Part shown: piece after piece, positions 11,027-22,111 of the stretch
How the letters are laid out: each line of letters begins with the position of its first letter
Position numbering within the stretch: position 1 is the stretch's first letter
DNA from: Pomphorhynchus laevis
Lineage: Eukaryota > Acanthocephala > Palaeacanthocephala > Echinorhynchida > Pomphorhynchidae
Assembly (NCBI GenBank): GCA_012934845.2
Contig: WNNJ02002654.1
Span: 116,126 to 180,125 of the forward strand
Reading direction: 5' to 3'
Length of the DNA stretch: 64,000 nt
Translations under genes and position numbers: made by a program
The notes under the pieces: generated by a model
What the model saw: only the letters and a program-made list of their open reading frames with translations
Database searches by the model: none
What the model was told of the DNA's origin: nothing

Positions 11027-12343
11027 ATGAGTGAGGGGTGCATCGGAGCATCAAACAATAGCAATTTTAACAATTTCGAAGAAAAAAGCTCAGGATTTTC
11101 AATGATTAAAGACCAAAAGAAGTTTTCCGACCTGGACACAACTCTGCAAGACACTCAAACGTTCCCGGGGAACAACGGACCTACTCTGGATTGCAACAAG
11201 GAAGTCAATGTACTTTCAATAGTTAATTCTGGTTCAACTGAGCAAGTAAGTGACTTTTCGATTGTTGTTAACTTTGAAAAAGGGGAACTTCCCCCAATAC
11301 AAAAGCTACATAATCTGGCATTTATTACTTCGAGCAAGCCAGTGGAAAAACATCATTTATTCAATATATTTTTGAGAAATTTGTGCTTGACTACCCCGGG
11401 AGGGTAGTATTTAACAATTTAAAAATTCTAACTAATTCTATAAGAGTCTCATTTGCCACTCACGACCTGATGAGGGCATACCAGAAATACTTTGAAAAAT
11501 ATTTGTCCCAATTAGGGACTCTAGATCTCAAGCCAATTCAGGCAACACTAAAAATGAACAACTTTCCCTCATTTTTGGAATCTGCTGATTTGGAACAGCT
11601 TAAGAAGATTTTTAAATTATCCTCTGTCAGACCTCTACGTTCCAAATCGGGTGAGGCACTAACTGTGGCTTTTGCCACGTGCGACCTTGATAATGGTCAT
11701 ATTCTATGTTCAAATTCCTTAAACCCTTTTATGGGTTACAATATTCGATTTACGTTGATTGAATCCAATAACTGGACATTTCCGCATTGTAACTGTTGCC
11801 ATAAGTGGGGGCATTGGGCCTCCACTTGCAAGGATGAAAAAAGATATGGGATGTGCTCGAATACTATGTGTTCCTCCCTGTTGAGTGATGACAGATGTGT
11901 CGTTAATCCTCATTGCAACAATTGTGGCGGAGACCACCCTGCATGGTCCCGTCGTTGTCGCTTATTTAAAGAATATAGGAACCGACACATTTCCGCTTCT
12001 CCATCAAACAAGACTTTTTCCAAAGTTACTTCTGATTCAAATACTATTGACAGAATGTCCAATAAAGATATTCTTTATCTCTTAGATATTACTAAGAAAA
12101 CAATTCTCTCTCAAATTCAGCAAATGATGGCACCCCTGCTGGGAGCGTTCCTTGCAGCTCCTTCGATTCCGGCAGCTGCCGATATTCCGAAATCCAAGAG
12201 GGGCGCTTACGCCCGGACCGTCCCCTATTAAGATAGGGAAGCTCCTTTATGGTCTGGGAGATACAGATATTGCCCAGGGAAGACTAACCCCTGATAGAGC
12301 TAGTGGTGGGAAGGGCAACCCTCCCACTCCTGGCTCTGTCTAG
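11027..12343 (+). pseudogene. LINE ORF1, nucleic-acid-binding gag-like protein (copy A)
   Basis: Two overlapping open pieces, 11027-11407 and 11383-12231, joined by one frameshift; a second shift near the end leads to a stop at 12341. The N-terminus is Ser/Asn-rich. The middle has the family block LPPIQKLHNLAF and KPIQATLKMNNFPSFLES. The C-terminal half has two zinc knuckles, CHKWGHWASTC (with CNC just before) and CNNCGGDHPAWSRRC. Proteins of this type coat LINE RNA. The ORF1 stop and the ORF2 ATG are 35 bases apart, typical of two-ORF LINEs. Copies C, D and E show the same blocks, which supports the reading. Confidence 0.75.
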
Positions 12344-12377
12344 GTTGGCTTCTCCCGTTCCAACTAATCTATCACAA

Positions 12378-12554
12378 TGGTGAGTAAGCCCGAGCCTTTT
12401 TCACTGAATATTCTTAGGTGGAATTCGGGAGGTGCTTCTGCCCTTAGGCTTCTATCTGGTAGAAACGCGGATGTTATAGTCCTTCAGGAGACGCGGTCTA
12501 TCCGTCTCCCCCAGGACATTACTCGATTTATGCCTAAGCACATTTATAATTAGA
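12378..12554 (+). pseudogene. LINE ORF2 start, AP-endonuclease N-terminus (copy A)
   Basis: Opens with ATG at 12378 and reads the first about 57 residues of an exonuclease-endonuclease-phosphatase domain (NILRWNSGGAS and the metal-binding Glu in VLQETR). It is cut at the junction with the viral fossil. Confidence 0.75.
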
Positions 12555-14957
12555 GCTGCACTAATACACATGGCATCACAACGCCATGAGAATCTAGATC
12601 TGATCATGGGCTTCACAAGAGCCTGCAACATACTTGGCCAGACTGGCATTGTTATTAACACCCAAGTAGCGGGTGGAGGGGATGGTGAAAACGCAAACAC
12701 TGAAGTCGGAAGTACACTTTTCGATTTGAGAAGACCGTATCTGCAGAGGGCCGCCAGGCCAGTTCAAACTAGAGTAACAGAATCTGCCACAAATAGGCGA
12801 GTTAGGAGAGCTAGAGCCAGAAGACCTTCTACTGCCAGAGCTAGGCCTAGAGCGATTCACGCTACTAAATCAAGATCAACAACAGTTGAAAATTCATCCG
12901 ATACAGAAGAAAATGGTGACGTTCCAATATCTAACTCACCTAATGAAGATCCGCAAGATCCGTCAATAACAGATGGGCCCCAGATGGTCGAATACTGGTG
13001 GCTGGCCACTGGGGAACTCGCAAATTTACAAATATTTTTCAGACCTGCCGATTATAATGTATTGTGGAGGCTCATAACAGCATCGAGTCGGCCTGACTTT
13101 ACTGATAATATGAAGAAGGAGTTAGATGTATTAGATTCAGCTAACATCGAGGACTTGATGAACATAGCTTGGGGGTTAGCCAGCTGCTTAAGCTTAGGCT
13201 GCGGGTTAGCCCTCCATAGCAATAACATGTATGGCTCGATACTTAATGATTACTACCAACCCAATCCTCGAGCAGGTAATGAATTGCTTTCAGTCGGCCG
13301 CTTTCTCTTCGAAAGTTCTACAGACTTCGATAAGAACAATCTGATTTCTAGCAGCGGCAGCTTCACAGAAAGAGTATTTCTCGATGAGTCCGCCGTGCCT
13401 GGTATATTCAAAATCGCGATGGCGGAATTATCTAACGTAACCCCCTATACTATAGGGGTAGGATCTTTTGCCCAGCCAGCGTTCTCGGCCAGATGCTCGG
13501 GGTTATTGATAGAGCAAGACACATACTGGAGGTACAGATTCGGCAATCTCATTCCGTATATGGTTAACCCACTGAGCTTGTCATATCTACTGCACTCATG
13601 GCCCTATTCGCGATACATCACTGTCAGGGATAGCTTATGGGGACGACCCTGCCGTCTGGATTTACAAACCATATGCTGCAGCAATTATTAATCTAATGTG
13701 CCAACGATTCGGCTTTGATGACTTATCCCAGATACAATATCGAGAATGGAATAGAGGCAGGGCTACAAGGCCAGGGCCCGGGGCTTACGGTACATATATA
13801 TTTGGCCAAACTGCCTATGTTAACGGTCTTGCCATGATAAGACCTGGACAACTTCCAACTTATAGTTGGGAGACAGACGCAATATTAGCTCCATACATAA
13901 GCCGCAATGAGTTCGGAGATCTATGGAATTTGGTTCGAGGTTCTGATTACAATATAAACTTAAATGTCGGAATAATCTTACCTCGCATAATACCTATCAG
14001 AACTGCTAGAAGGCCCCTAATGGACGCATGTGCCTTTTATTCGGAGACGAGCGGTATAGAGAGCTCAGAAGTCGATGGTGATCAGGGAAACTGATACCGC
14101 CACCATCAAAACGAAAAAGAGGGCGCAGAGGCAAGAAACCAAAGGACAAGAGATTAGTTATTACTATTAAAACACTATGCCTAATTAAAAGGGTTGAGTT
14201 CCTTGACTCATCCATGAATCACAGTAGTAGTAATAATTATGTGTGTCCTATTTGCCAATGCCCAGAGTATGTCAGAGATCCCTCTTTTTCAGATGGTGGC
14301 CCAACTGTACAAAACATCTACTTACATCCTATGCAAAGAAGACAAGATTTAACACAGCAAGTGGAACACCTATACTTCTCGAGACATATATCGAAGTTTA
14401 CATACGATCATTGGTATGAGATAACTGACAGAGCTTATCAAGTGGATACTTCGAGGAAATTAACTCAATTATGGAGTGAGAGATTGAATGATCTGCAATT
14501 CTTGACGACTGATGAACAATTAAAATTGATTCGTAGAGGACTAAAAATTCAACGTAAAGATAAGGATGGTGACAAAAGCAAAGAAAATCAACCAATGACT
14601 AGCAATCAAACAGATGAGGTGGAAGAGAAAATACAATCAATCATAAATAATGAGGTGGTCGATTTAAAATCAATACTCAAATTCAAAGGTTACCATATAT
14701 ACCAATGTATGGAGCATAAATGTTTGAAGGTTAAATTAAAGTATTCAGTCCTACGTAAGAAAAAAGACTATAAGCAATTAAATGTACTATTCCCGTGGGA
14801 TGAAGTTGAGGATAAGAAGAAAACAAACCTTGACCTAAGATCATTGGTATACTTTGCAACAAGGAGGAATAAAATGAGTGTTATTGATGAGGTGATGCGG
14901 TTAGTAGCAGTTGGTACATGCAACTCAATAGTTACAAGCCTAGTTACAGAGGTTTTC

Positions 14958-15146
14958 ATTATTATAGATCACTTTTCCCATTATTATAGATCACTTTTCC
15001 CATTATTATAGATCACTTTTCCCATTATTATAGATCACTTTTCCCATTATTATAGATCATTTTTCCCATTATTATAGATCACTTTTCTCATTATTATAGA
15101 TCACTTTTCCCATTATTATAGATCACTTTTCTCATTATTATTTTTA
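14958..15146. repeat. Left subterminal array of 22-bp repeats (transposon 1)
   Basis: About eight direct units of a 22-mer containing TTATTATAGATCACTTTTCC, with single-base variants. The inverted counterpart is at 16670-16825. Repeated internal motifs at transposon ends are usually transposase binding sites; the 22-bp spacing is about two helical turns. Confidence 0.95.
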
Positions 15147-15168
15147 TAGTTTAAAAAAATTACCCCAT

Positions 15169-16258
15169 ATGGAATTCCTTTTTGATCAAGAAAGTGATGA
15201 ATTAGAAAAAGAAGATAATGAAAACTCAATACCCAACGAGGGCGATCTATTGGAAAGAAAGATAAAACAATCTATTACAAAGAATACAATAGAATGCTTT
15301 TTGGGTCTTCTAGGCAATAATTACAAAATAAAAGACATGGCCCCTGTGCTCAATCTTTCGATAGTTACTATAAGAAGGATATATAAAAGGTATCTTGCAG
15401 GGGATTACGTTGATTTATCAACATTTAAAACTGCTGGTCAAAAAAATCAGATACTAGAAAAGACCATAGTCATGAGAAAAATATTATAGCATCAGAACTT
15501 GCTCTAAACCCTTGTACGACACTAAAAGCAATGAGTGAGAAACTTTTGATACATAACCCCGTCGGTTGTTATTCAACATCTAAAGTATCACGCATAATCA
15601 AGGACATGGATTATTCAAGAAAGTCCTTGACTTTAATTCCTATTAATAGAAATAGTAATGAAAACAAAAACGTAAGAGCTCAGTATGCAGCCTCTTTATC
15701 TAATATTGATGACAATCAGCTTATTTTTTAGATGAAACGGGTTTTAATTTACACACCTATCAGAATTATGGATACTCCCCAAAAAACACGAAATGTTACA
15801 TCAATGTACCTAATGGTAAGGGAACGAATATATCTGTACTGTGTGCAATTACTAATCAAGGAATACTCGCATTTAAAGTCAAGGTGGGAAGTTTTAAGTC
15901 CGTTGATATGGTAGACTTCATTGATACGCAACTGCCACAGCTAAACCAAAATGAACGAAAATATATCGTTATGGACAATGCCTCCATACATAAAACAGCT
16001 ACCGTGAAAGCATCTCTTGCTCGTCGTAATTATATTCATAAGCTTCTACCTCCCTATTCTCCTCAATTGAATCCGATAGAGGAATTTTTCTCGTCGTTCA
16101 AGTCAAGAGTCAAACAACAAAATACTTCTTCTAATAGTGAAGAGCTTATCGGTACGATTAATAGTGTGCTTATAGAAGGAGAATTCAGGTTGGAGGGTTA
16201 TTACAATCATATGCGTATTTGGGTTGAAAAGGCAGCTGCAAGAATTGATTTCATTTGA
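15169..16258 (+). pseudogene. Tc1/mariner-type transposase (DD34E), two frameshifts
   Basis: Cut-and-paste transposase. N-terminal helix-turn-helix region near residues 35-80 (FLGLLGNNYKIKDMAPVLNL...IRRIYKRYL). Catalytic core: first Asp in LDETGFN (about 15731), second in IVMDNASIH, and Glu in PPYSPQLNPIEEFF, with 34 residues between the second Asp and the Glu. The frame changes twice, near 15470 and near 15727, so the copy is not functional as read, although all three catalytic residues are preserved. It ends in a TGA at 16256-16258. Length in total is about 360 residues, normal for the family. Confidence 0.88.
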
Positions 16259-16669
16259 AATAAACATTTTTTGTATTTTAATAAACATAAAAAAAAACAA
16301 ATAAAGTAATAAATAACACATACTATCAGCTGTGATTAAAGTGAGCGTTCTATCTTGCGCATTTTAGATTTGTGTTTATGGATATATTATATTTGTTATC
16401 TAAAACTATAATAATATGTGTCGTAGTCTTCTAAAACCAAGATCACCATCATAATGCAATATTGCTCCTGATCCCTCCATCACCTCATCTATCACTCTAT
16501 GTAAAAGCTTAAATACGCGAGATGTGACCCCTAGATGCAAGATAATAATAATAATGATAATAATAATATTGATAATAATAAGCTAAATGTAAGGAATGTT
16601 ATATTAAAATAATATCAATCATGATCATAATATCAATATATATGAGACATCTGTGCGACAAAATAATAA

Positions 16670-16825
16670 TGAGAAAAGTGATCTATAATAATGGGAAAAA
16701 TGATCTATAATAATGGGAAAAGTGATCTATAATAATGGGAAAAGTGATCTATAATAATGGGTAAAGTGATCTATAATAATGAGAAAAGTGATCTATAATA
16801 ATGGGAAAAGTGATCTATAATAATG
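16670..16825. repeat. Right subterminal array of 22-bp repeats (transposon 1)
   Basis: Seven or eight units of the same 22-mer as the left array but reverse-complemented, each containing AAAAGTGATCTATAATAATG. Confidence 0.95.
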
Positions 16826-17421
16826 AAAACCTCTGTATAAGCAGTTTAGGAAACAAGCAACGGCACAGGGTCAGGAACTTAATGACTAAAGATAAATTTT
16901 GTTGTCTAAATAAAGATTCTTACAGCACATATTTCAAGAGCATCACAGTAGCAGTGCGTAGAACACTTAAGTGGATAGATGGATCAAAGCTAAAAGCAGA
17001 AGATGTAGGTAGCTTAGGATATTACGAACTAAGCACGGGTCGAGCCTCACACACAACTGACTGGACTGAAGAGAAAGATAAAAGAGTTGGGCCTATATTA
17101 CCATTACGCAATCCATGGAATGGCAATTCACTTGATGAAGACTTGCAGGTTGAATTAGAGAGACAGATAAATAAACTAGTTGACTTCTCAGTAAGATGGG
17201 AAGACTGGAAAGACTTTGTAGAATCTAGACAACAATGGGCAACTTCAGGTAGTGCAGGAGGTGTCCACATCAACATAAATGGTAAGAAGGTGAGGTTAAA
17301 TAAACACTCATACTTTGAAATGCTAACAACTAAAGAAATGATCCATTGGCTAGAAGAAGAACCTGAAATATTCGCAACAGGTAGTGAGAAATTCGAACCT
17401 GGTAAATCAAGGGCAATATAC

Positions 17422-17477
17422 GGCTTCATCCTGGGTAAGTACTTGCCCAAGGGCAAGTACTTACCAAGGATGAAGCC
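17422..17477. repeat. Near-perfect hairpin at the virus/LINE junction
   Basis: Two 27-base arms, 17422-17448 and 17451-17477, complementary at 26 of 27 positions with a 2-base loop. The right arm is the start of LINE copy B; the left arm is its inverted copy. The viral reading ends just before it. Such an inverted copy is expected from fold-back copying during end joining or from inverted LINE priming. Confidence 0.9.
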
Positions 17478-20030
17478 AGTGGCGGGGAGGGGAACATTCC
17501 TGCACCTGGCTCTGTCTAAATAGGCAATCCCCCTATCCAACTAATGCATCACAATTCAGAGTACTCGTGAGCCTTTTTCACTGAATATCCTTCAGTAGAA
17601 TTCGGGAGGTGCTTCTGCCCTTAAACTTCTATCCGGTAGAGATGCAGATGTTATAGTCCTTTAGGAAACGCGGTATATCTGTCTCCCCCAGAACATTACT
17701 CGATTTATCCCAAAGCACATCTGTTCTAACTATACTCCGTATATAACCCCACCTCACTCCTCTTCATCACAAGGACTCTTGACCTTAGTTAAGTGCTCAT
17801 TAAGGTCCTCCCTCCAATTAAATTACTCGTGTCCAGCCATGTCCTGTTTAGTAGTTTCACTCTATAAGAACGGTAAACGCCTCAGTCTAGCCAATGTCAA
17901 CATACGTCCAGGGAGAGATTCACAAGAACCGTGACCTCCTGGATAGTATTATTAACAGCGGCTATGACATTATACTTGGGGACTTCAACGACAGAACTGG
18001 TCGTTGGATCAACGCAGCCCTTCGCAGAGCTAGGAACGGTTATCTTATTCACAAACCACCGTCTCCCTCCTTCCATTGCACATCTATAAATTCAATCCTC
18101 AACATTTTACTGCTTCACTCGAGGTGGTTGCTTAAACCCCTCTGTACGGAGCAGTCGCGCCAACAACTGTCCACCTCTCATGACCTACTTCGTTGGAGAA
18201 TTGAGGAAGATACGTTGCTTCGAAGGAGGTTTCACTTTGATCCAATCAGAGCGGCTTACTTTCAGGCGGCTATCCGACTCTTTCTCTGAATAGGAAATGA
18301 GTGTCTTACCAAATTTATACCTACCTCTCTTCGCGAGTTACCGCAATTCTTTCGACTACCTATAAAGGTCGCATATGCAACCCACTCCGACGAAACTCAA
18401 GGTCCTAGCTAAATTACTGAACCTCCCTAATCTGTCTGCTTCCGCCAAACAGGCCCTCTAGAATGAATACTGGAACACTTGATATAGGTTCCAGCTGAGT
18501 AGGGATAGGGCGAGTATTGCTCGTCTTAACCCTTCTCAATCTTCCTTTTGGAAGATTTTCAAGAAAGAGAAGTTCGTGTGTTGGAAGGATAGGGCATTGG
18601 GTTGGATAGGTAAGATAGGCCTTGAAAAGGTTTTAGAGGAGTCACTAGCCCTACACAACTATGGAGCCACTCAATCACCTCAACAAATCACGTCTTGGCG
18701 TAACTTCAGGAGTAGGGATTTATCTGCCACTGATATCCTAAGCTTCTGGTGTACACTTTCGGGCATCACCAAATCCGTCGCTCCACTTTCTTCTCGAGTC
18801 TGTCAGCTTTTGACAGACCGAACAGAAAAGAGAGGTGACTATCACAATGCTTCTAGCCTCCCTATCCGATGTAGCAGGCATCAATATTAGTAAGAGAGTT
18901 TTTATACCCCAGAAAAAATCTTGCTAATGTCCAAAAGACCTGCGACTCATTTCGGTTCAAAATGCCCTCGTGTCGATCTACGAACAAGCGCTTGCACGTC
19001 AAATCCGCGACCATTTAAGTAGGCGTAATCTGATCCCTCCAGGTTTTCATGGGTTCGTCAAAGGCCGCTCGGTCCATTCAGCAGTTGGTGAGGTGGATCA
19101 GTTTTTCGGGAGAATACCCATCGTTTAGTTATGGCTGTTTTCCTTGACTTTTCTGCTGCATTTGACCGCATCTCCATTCCATTTGTGATATCTTCGCTCG
19201 GGTTCCTCGGGTTGCCTGCGACAATAGTAAACAGGGTGGAGATCCTGCTGTACACCAAATGATATTATTATGAAGACGACTCTGATGCGCGTTTGTTCTA
19301 CCCTATTACGGGTGTTGCCCAAGGATCTCCTCTTTCTCCTACCTTATACCTTGCTGCCTCCATTAACCTATTCCAAATATTTGAACGCGAACAACGTCTA
19401 GTGGTGTACGCTGATGACACTACAGCCCTGTTCTCTGGACACAGGTATAAAGCCGTAGTCTCTGACATCAGCCGGTTCTTCTTAAGATTAAAAGATCAGC
19501 TACCGAAATCCAATCTTATTTTAAACTCCGCTAAATCGCAGGTGGTCGTCTTTAATGGCACCCATGCTACAAAGCAAAAACTTAAGAGATTAGCACTCTC
19601 TGCGCTCTCCTTTATATTTGCCTCTGAACCACTCCCTACCTTCACAAGTTGAGTTAAATACCTGGGGTTCACCGTTACGGTGAACTGGTCGGCGAAAGCT
19701 GACCTGGATAGACTCAAACTTATCCTGAAGAAGCTAGGTGGGCCTTGAAACGGGATTAACATCTGTCATTGAAAGGGAAAACCCAATTGCGTCTTTGAAG
19801 CACTTGGGCTATCTCGGGATTAGTCTTATTTTCAAGAGGACGTCCCCCAGAACAAAGACTAAGGTTTCTCAAGCTCCTCATCTCGCGTTTACCCAGCATA
19901 GTTTGCACCGATTGGATCCTTAAGGGGGTGAAAGACCCCGGGTGGTTCAGTCGGAAGGCGACGTGTTGGATCGGTTGGAGGCTCAGATCCTTCTAAATTT
20001 GAGGCCGTAGAAGAAGAAAGAAAACGGTGG
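17451..20030 (+). mobile_element. I/jockey-like LINE, copy B: ORF1 end, ORF2 and 3' end
   Basis: Begins in the last codons of ORF1 and runs through nearly all of ORF2 to the 3' end. Endonuclease: opening near 17560 and the GDFNDRTGRW motif near 17975-18005. Middle region with the family marker FVCWKDRALGWIGKIGLEKV (18563-18625). RT: DLRLISVQNALVSIYEQ-like block near 18940, GFVKGRSVHSAV near 19050, a QGSPLSPTLYL block at 19318-19352 and YADDTTALF at 19408-19434. The C-terminus reads GWFSRKATCWIGW near 19940-19980. There are roughly ten stops or frameshifts. The 3' boundary near 20030 is approximate; no clear poly(A) or target duplication was seen. Confidence 0.8.
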
Positions 20031-20479
20031 TAAAGTGTCTGACTGACTTATACTGTTTCTTTTCATGTTTTTTAATGGTTATCAGTTGTGGCGGTTATTT
20101 AAGAAAATCCTTATTTATTGTTGTTCAATGTTTTATTAAGGGAAACAGTTATAGTTTAAAAGAAATCATAATGGAAAATCAAGAGATATAAAAACTGAAC
20201 ATTTTTTGTAATTTACAATGTTGTTGAGTTTTCTGTTAAAAAAAACCATTAAACCTATATTAAGTTTTTCATTACAGGACGTTAAAACAAAGCTTTAAGG
20301 GAAAATCATCTACACTAGTGAATATAAAAGTAAGATGTATGTGACTCAAGTATGAGTGCATATTTATATATTTTACTAAGTCGAAATAACATCGAAAATG
20401 CACAAATCTGTTTATGCAAATGCAGCGAACAGAATGTAAATTCTTTAAAAGTGTGTAAACAGGATTGAAATATAATTTG

Positions 20480-21500
20480 TGATTTGGTTGATTGCTTCAA
20501 TAAGGGTATCATATATCTAATAAAATGTTTACAATGTAAATGCCAATACGTGGGAGAATCTGGATTGTCACTGAAAATTCGATTGAATAATTTAAGATTA
20601 AAAATAATAGGTAATTTTATTGATATATTTATCGCGCAGAATTACATTCGGGTCATATTAAATCTTTTACGGCGAGACAGCCCCGAGAAAAAGTACACAA
20701 ATTTTTTTCCGACCAATATTTTGGCTGTCCGAGCAGCCCTCTTCAAATGATCTGAAATTACATTATTATATAAGTACAGGTTGTACACAAGTTATACGAA
20801 TAACAACGCAGTGTGAAATATTTCTCCTACCGTGAACACTATCTCTTTTGTCATATCATAGACCGCTTTGCATAAGATATCGGCCAATAAAGCACTTTCG
20901 AAGAGCTCGATTATTCGGTATTAATACATATACTAAACGCGCTGAGAGCGACACAATTCAAAAGATGCTACATAACTGTAACTACCCAAAATGGGTGATT
21001 GAAAATGCGTATAAAAAGCACATTGTTATCGTAGTTCAATACCTACAATCTCGAACAACACGCCTAAACAGTACATTAATTATTGCTATATCAACGACTT
21101 CCTAATGAATAAAGTAAGGTAAACTATAAATTTGAGAGACAGCTTAATGTTTAATAAAGGAGAGGTGCCACTCTTGACGGAATATCAAACGAAAACCTCA
21201 CAAACAAGACAGTAGTTTCGTGTATGCTATACTTTGTGATTGTAATAGATCAAACAAGGTCTTGCCAAGAGAATCGACAAACATAATTATGGTTTAAAAC
21301 AACATGACACGTCGTCGGCCATATTTAATCACGTCATCTCCACCGATCATAGAATTGCGTTTGAGAAGGCGGCAACGGTACTAAGAGAACATAGGCTAAA
21401 TCGCAGACTAGTAATTGAGTCGATATACATAAATAACAGCGAGACTATAAAGGGAAATAAATCGAACTGGGACCTCAAATTTCCCTTTTAAAATGTCAAC
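20480..21500 (+). mobile_element. Penelope-like element relic with GIY-YIG pieces
   Basis: Three recognisable pieces: GIIYLIKCLQCKCQYVGESG at about 20505-20565, the start of a GIY-YIG nuclease; a post-RT linker TIQKMLHNCNYPKWVIENAY near 20960-21020; and a nuclease C-terminal part with SSAIFNHVISTDHRIAFEKA near 21310-21380. The order is mixed, so this is probably two overlapping broken copies. Many stops. The stretch 20031-20479 before it shows no gene. Confidence 0.65.
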
Positions 21501-21621
21501 ACATGTACGATATAGATAATCAGGGGTGTTGATATCTACTCCACCTACGGGCTGAACGATCGCGGGTTCCCGAGTTTTTGACATAAATTAAGGTAAATCG
21601 TCTATTAATGTAGCATTTGTC

Positions 21622-21760
21622 AATACAAATTGGTGATAATGTCTTACCCTACGTGGAAGAGTTCAAGTACTTGGGCGTCTTGTACTCAAGTGAGGGTAGA
21701 AATAAGAGGTAGATTGAGATACGGATGTGCAGCTAACGCAGTAATAGGTTCTTTTTGATG
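21622..21760 (+). pseudogene. LINE RT C-terminal scrap
   Basis: Reads LPYVEEFKYLGVLYSSEGR followed by an EIEIRM-like block. The EEFKYLG...S(E/D)GR...EI..RI pattern lies just after the RT palm in RTE- or Rex-type LINEs. It could be from the family of the minus-strand relic at 29330-31450. Confidence 0.6.
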
Positions 21761-21907
21761 TTGTTTATCTGTCTGATTTTATATTAATTGAAGGAAATAT
21801 ATTAATGGAAGGAAATAAAATTATTTTAATAATACAATTTTTGTTCAACAGTAGTAAAAGCGCGAGTTAAAAGCTTATAGCCACCCATTGGGGGCTAGGC
21901 GTCTGTG

Positions 21908-21937
21908 GTAGGCGTATTCCGTGTGGAATAGGCCTAC
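21908..21937. repeat. Hairpin, 13-bp arms
   Basis: GTAGGCGTATTCC at 21908-21920 and its complement (one mismatch) at 21925-21937, loop GTGT. Confidence 0.85.
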
Positions 21938-22111
21938 CGCGGGAATGGAATGCGCCAACTTTTTAAAAGTTGTCTTTCAGATTAATGCAGCGTCACCAGT
22001 TGTTGTATTACTAATGATTTGATTATAAAAGAATAACGCAAACAGTCATGCACTTCAATGTTTGATCTTTTGCATGTAAATGATGTGTCACATTGCAAAT
22101 TGTTAGATTTA

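Larger units (their letters stand above)
11027..12554 (+). mobile_element. I/jockey-like LINE, copy A: ORF1 and start of ORF2
   Basis: First of at least five pieces of one LINE family in this window. It carries a gag-like ORF1 (11027-12231, two frameshifts) and, after a short gap, the start of ORF2 at 12378 with the endonuclease opening LNILRWNSGGASALRLLSG and VIVLQETRSIRLPQ. It stops abruptly at about 12554, where totivirus-like sequence begins. The same ORF1-end/ORF2-start segment recurs at 17478-17720 (copy B), so the two flanks overlap and are not simply one copy split by an insertion. Confidence 0.8.
14947..16835 (+). mobile_element. Tc1/mariner-type transposon 1
   Basis: 1889 bp, flanked by TA at 14945-14946 and 16836-16837. 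The ends are inverted: both start CAGAGGTTTTCATTATTATA. Inside each end is an array of 22-bp repeats (about 8 units at 14958-15146 and 7-8 units at 16670-16825) in opposite orientation. It encodes a DD34E transposase (15169-16258) on the plus strand. It lies within the totivirus-like fossil and so is younger than it. The stretch 16260-16670 is non-coding and contains an ATA/ATG microsatellite near 16548-16585. Confidence 0.9.
12555..17421 (+). mobile_element. Endogenous totivirus-like fossil 1 (capsid and front of RdRp)
   Basis: Double-stranded RNA virus-like sequence of the Totiviridae/Ghabrivirales type. Parts: a capsid-like region 12570-14094 with an Arg-rich N-terminal stretch, then a polymerase-side region 14214-15011 and 16801-17421 whose end reads GKSRAIYG, the conserved motif ahead of the palm in toti-like RdRps. 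The rest of the polymerase is absent. A Tc1-type transposon (14947-16835) sits inside it. Apart from that insertion it has only about three breaks, so it is younger than fossil 2. Both ends abut sequence of one LINE family, pointing to LINE machinery in its capture. Confidence 0.7.

Noticed and set aside
17022-17540. Minus-strand 172-codon open frame
   Set aside because: Opposite-strand shadow of the totivirus-like polymerase segment and LINE copy B.
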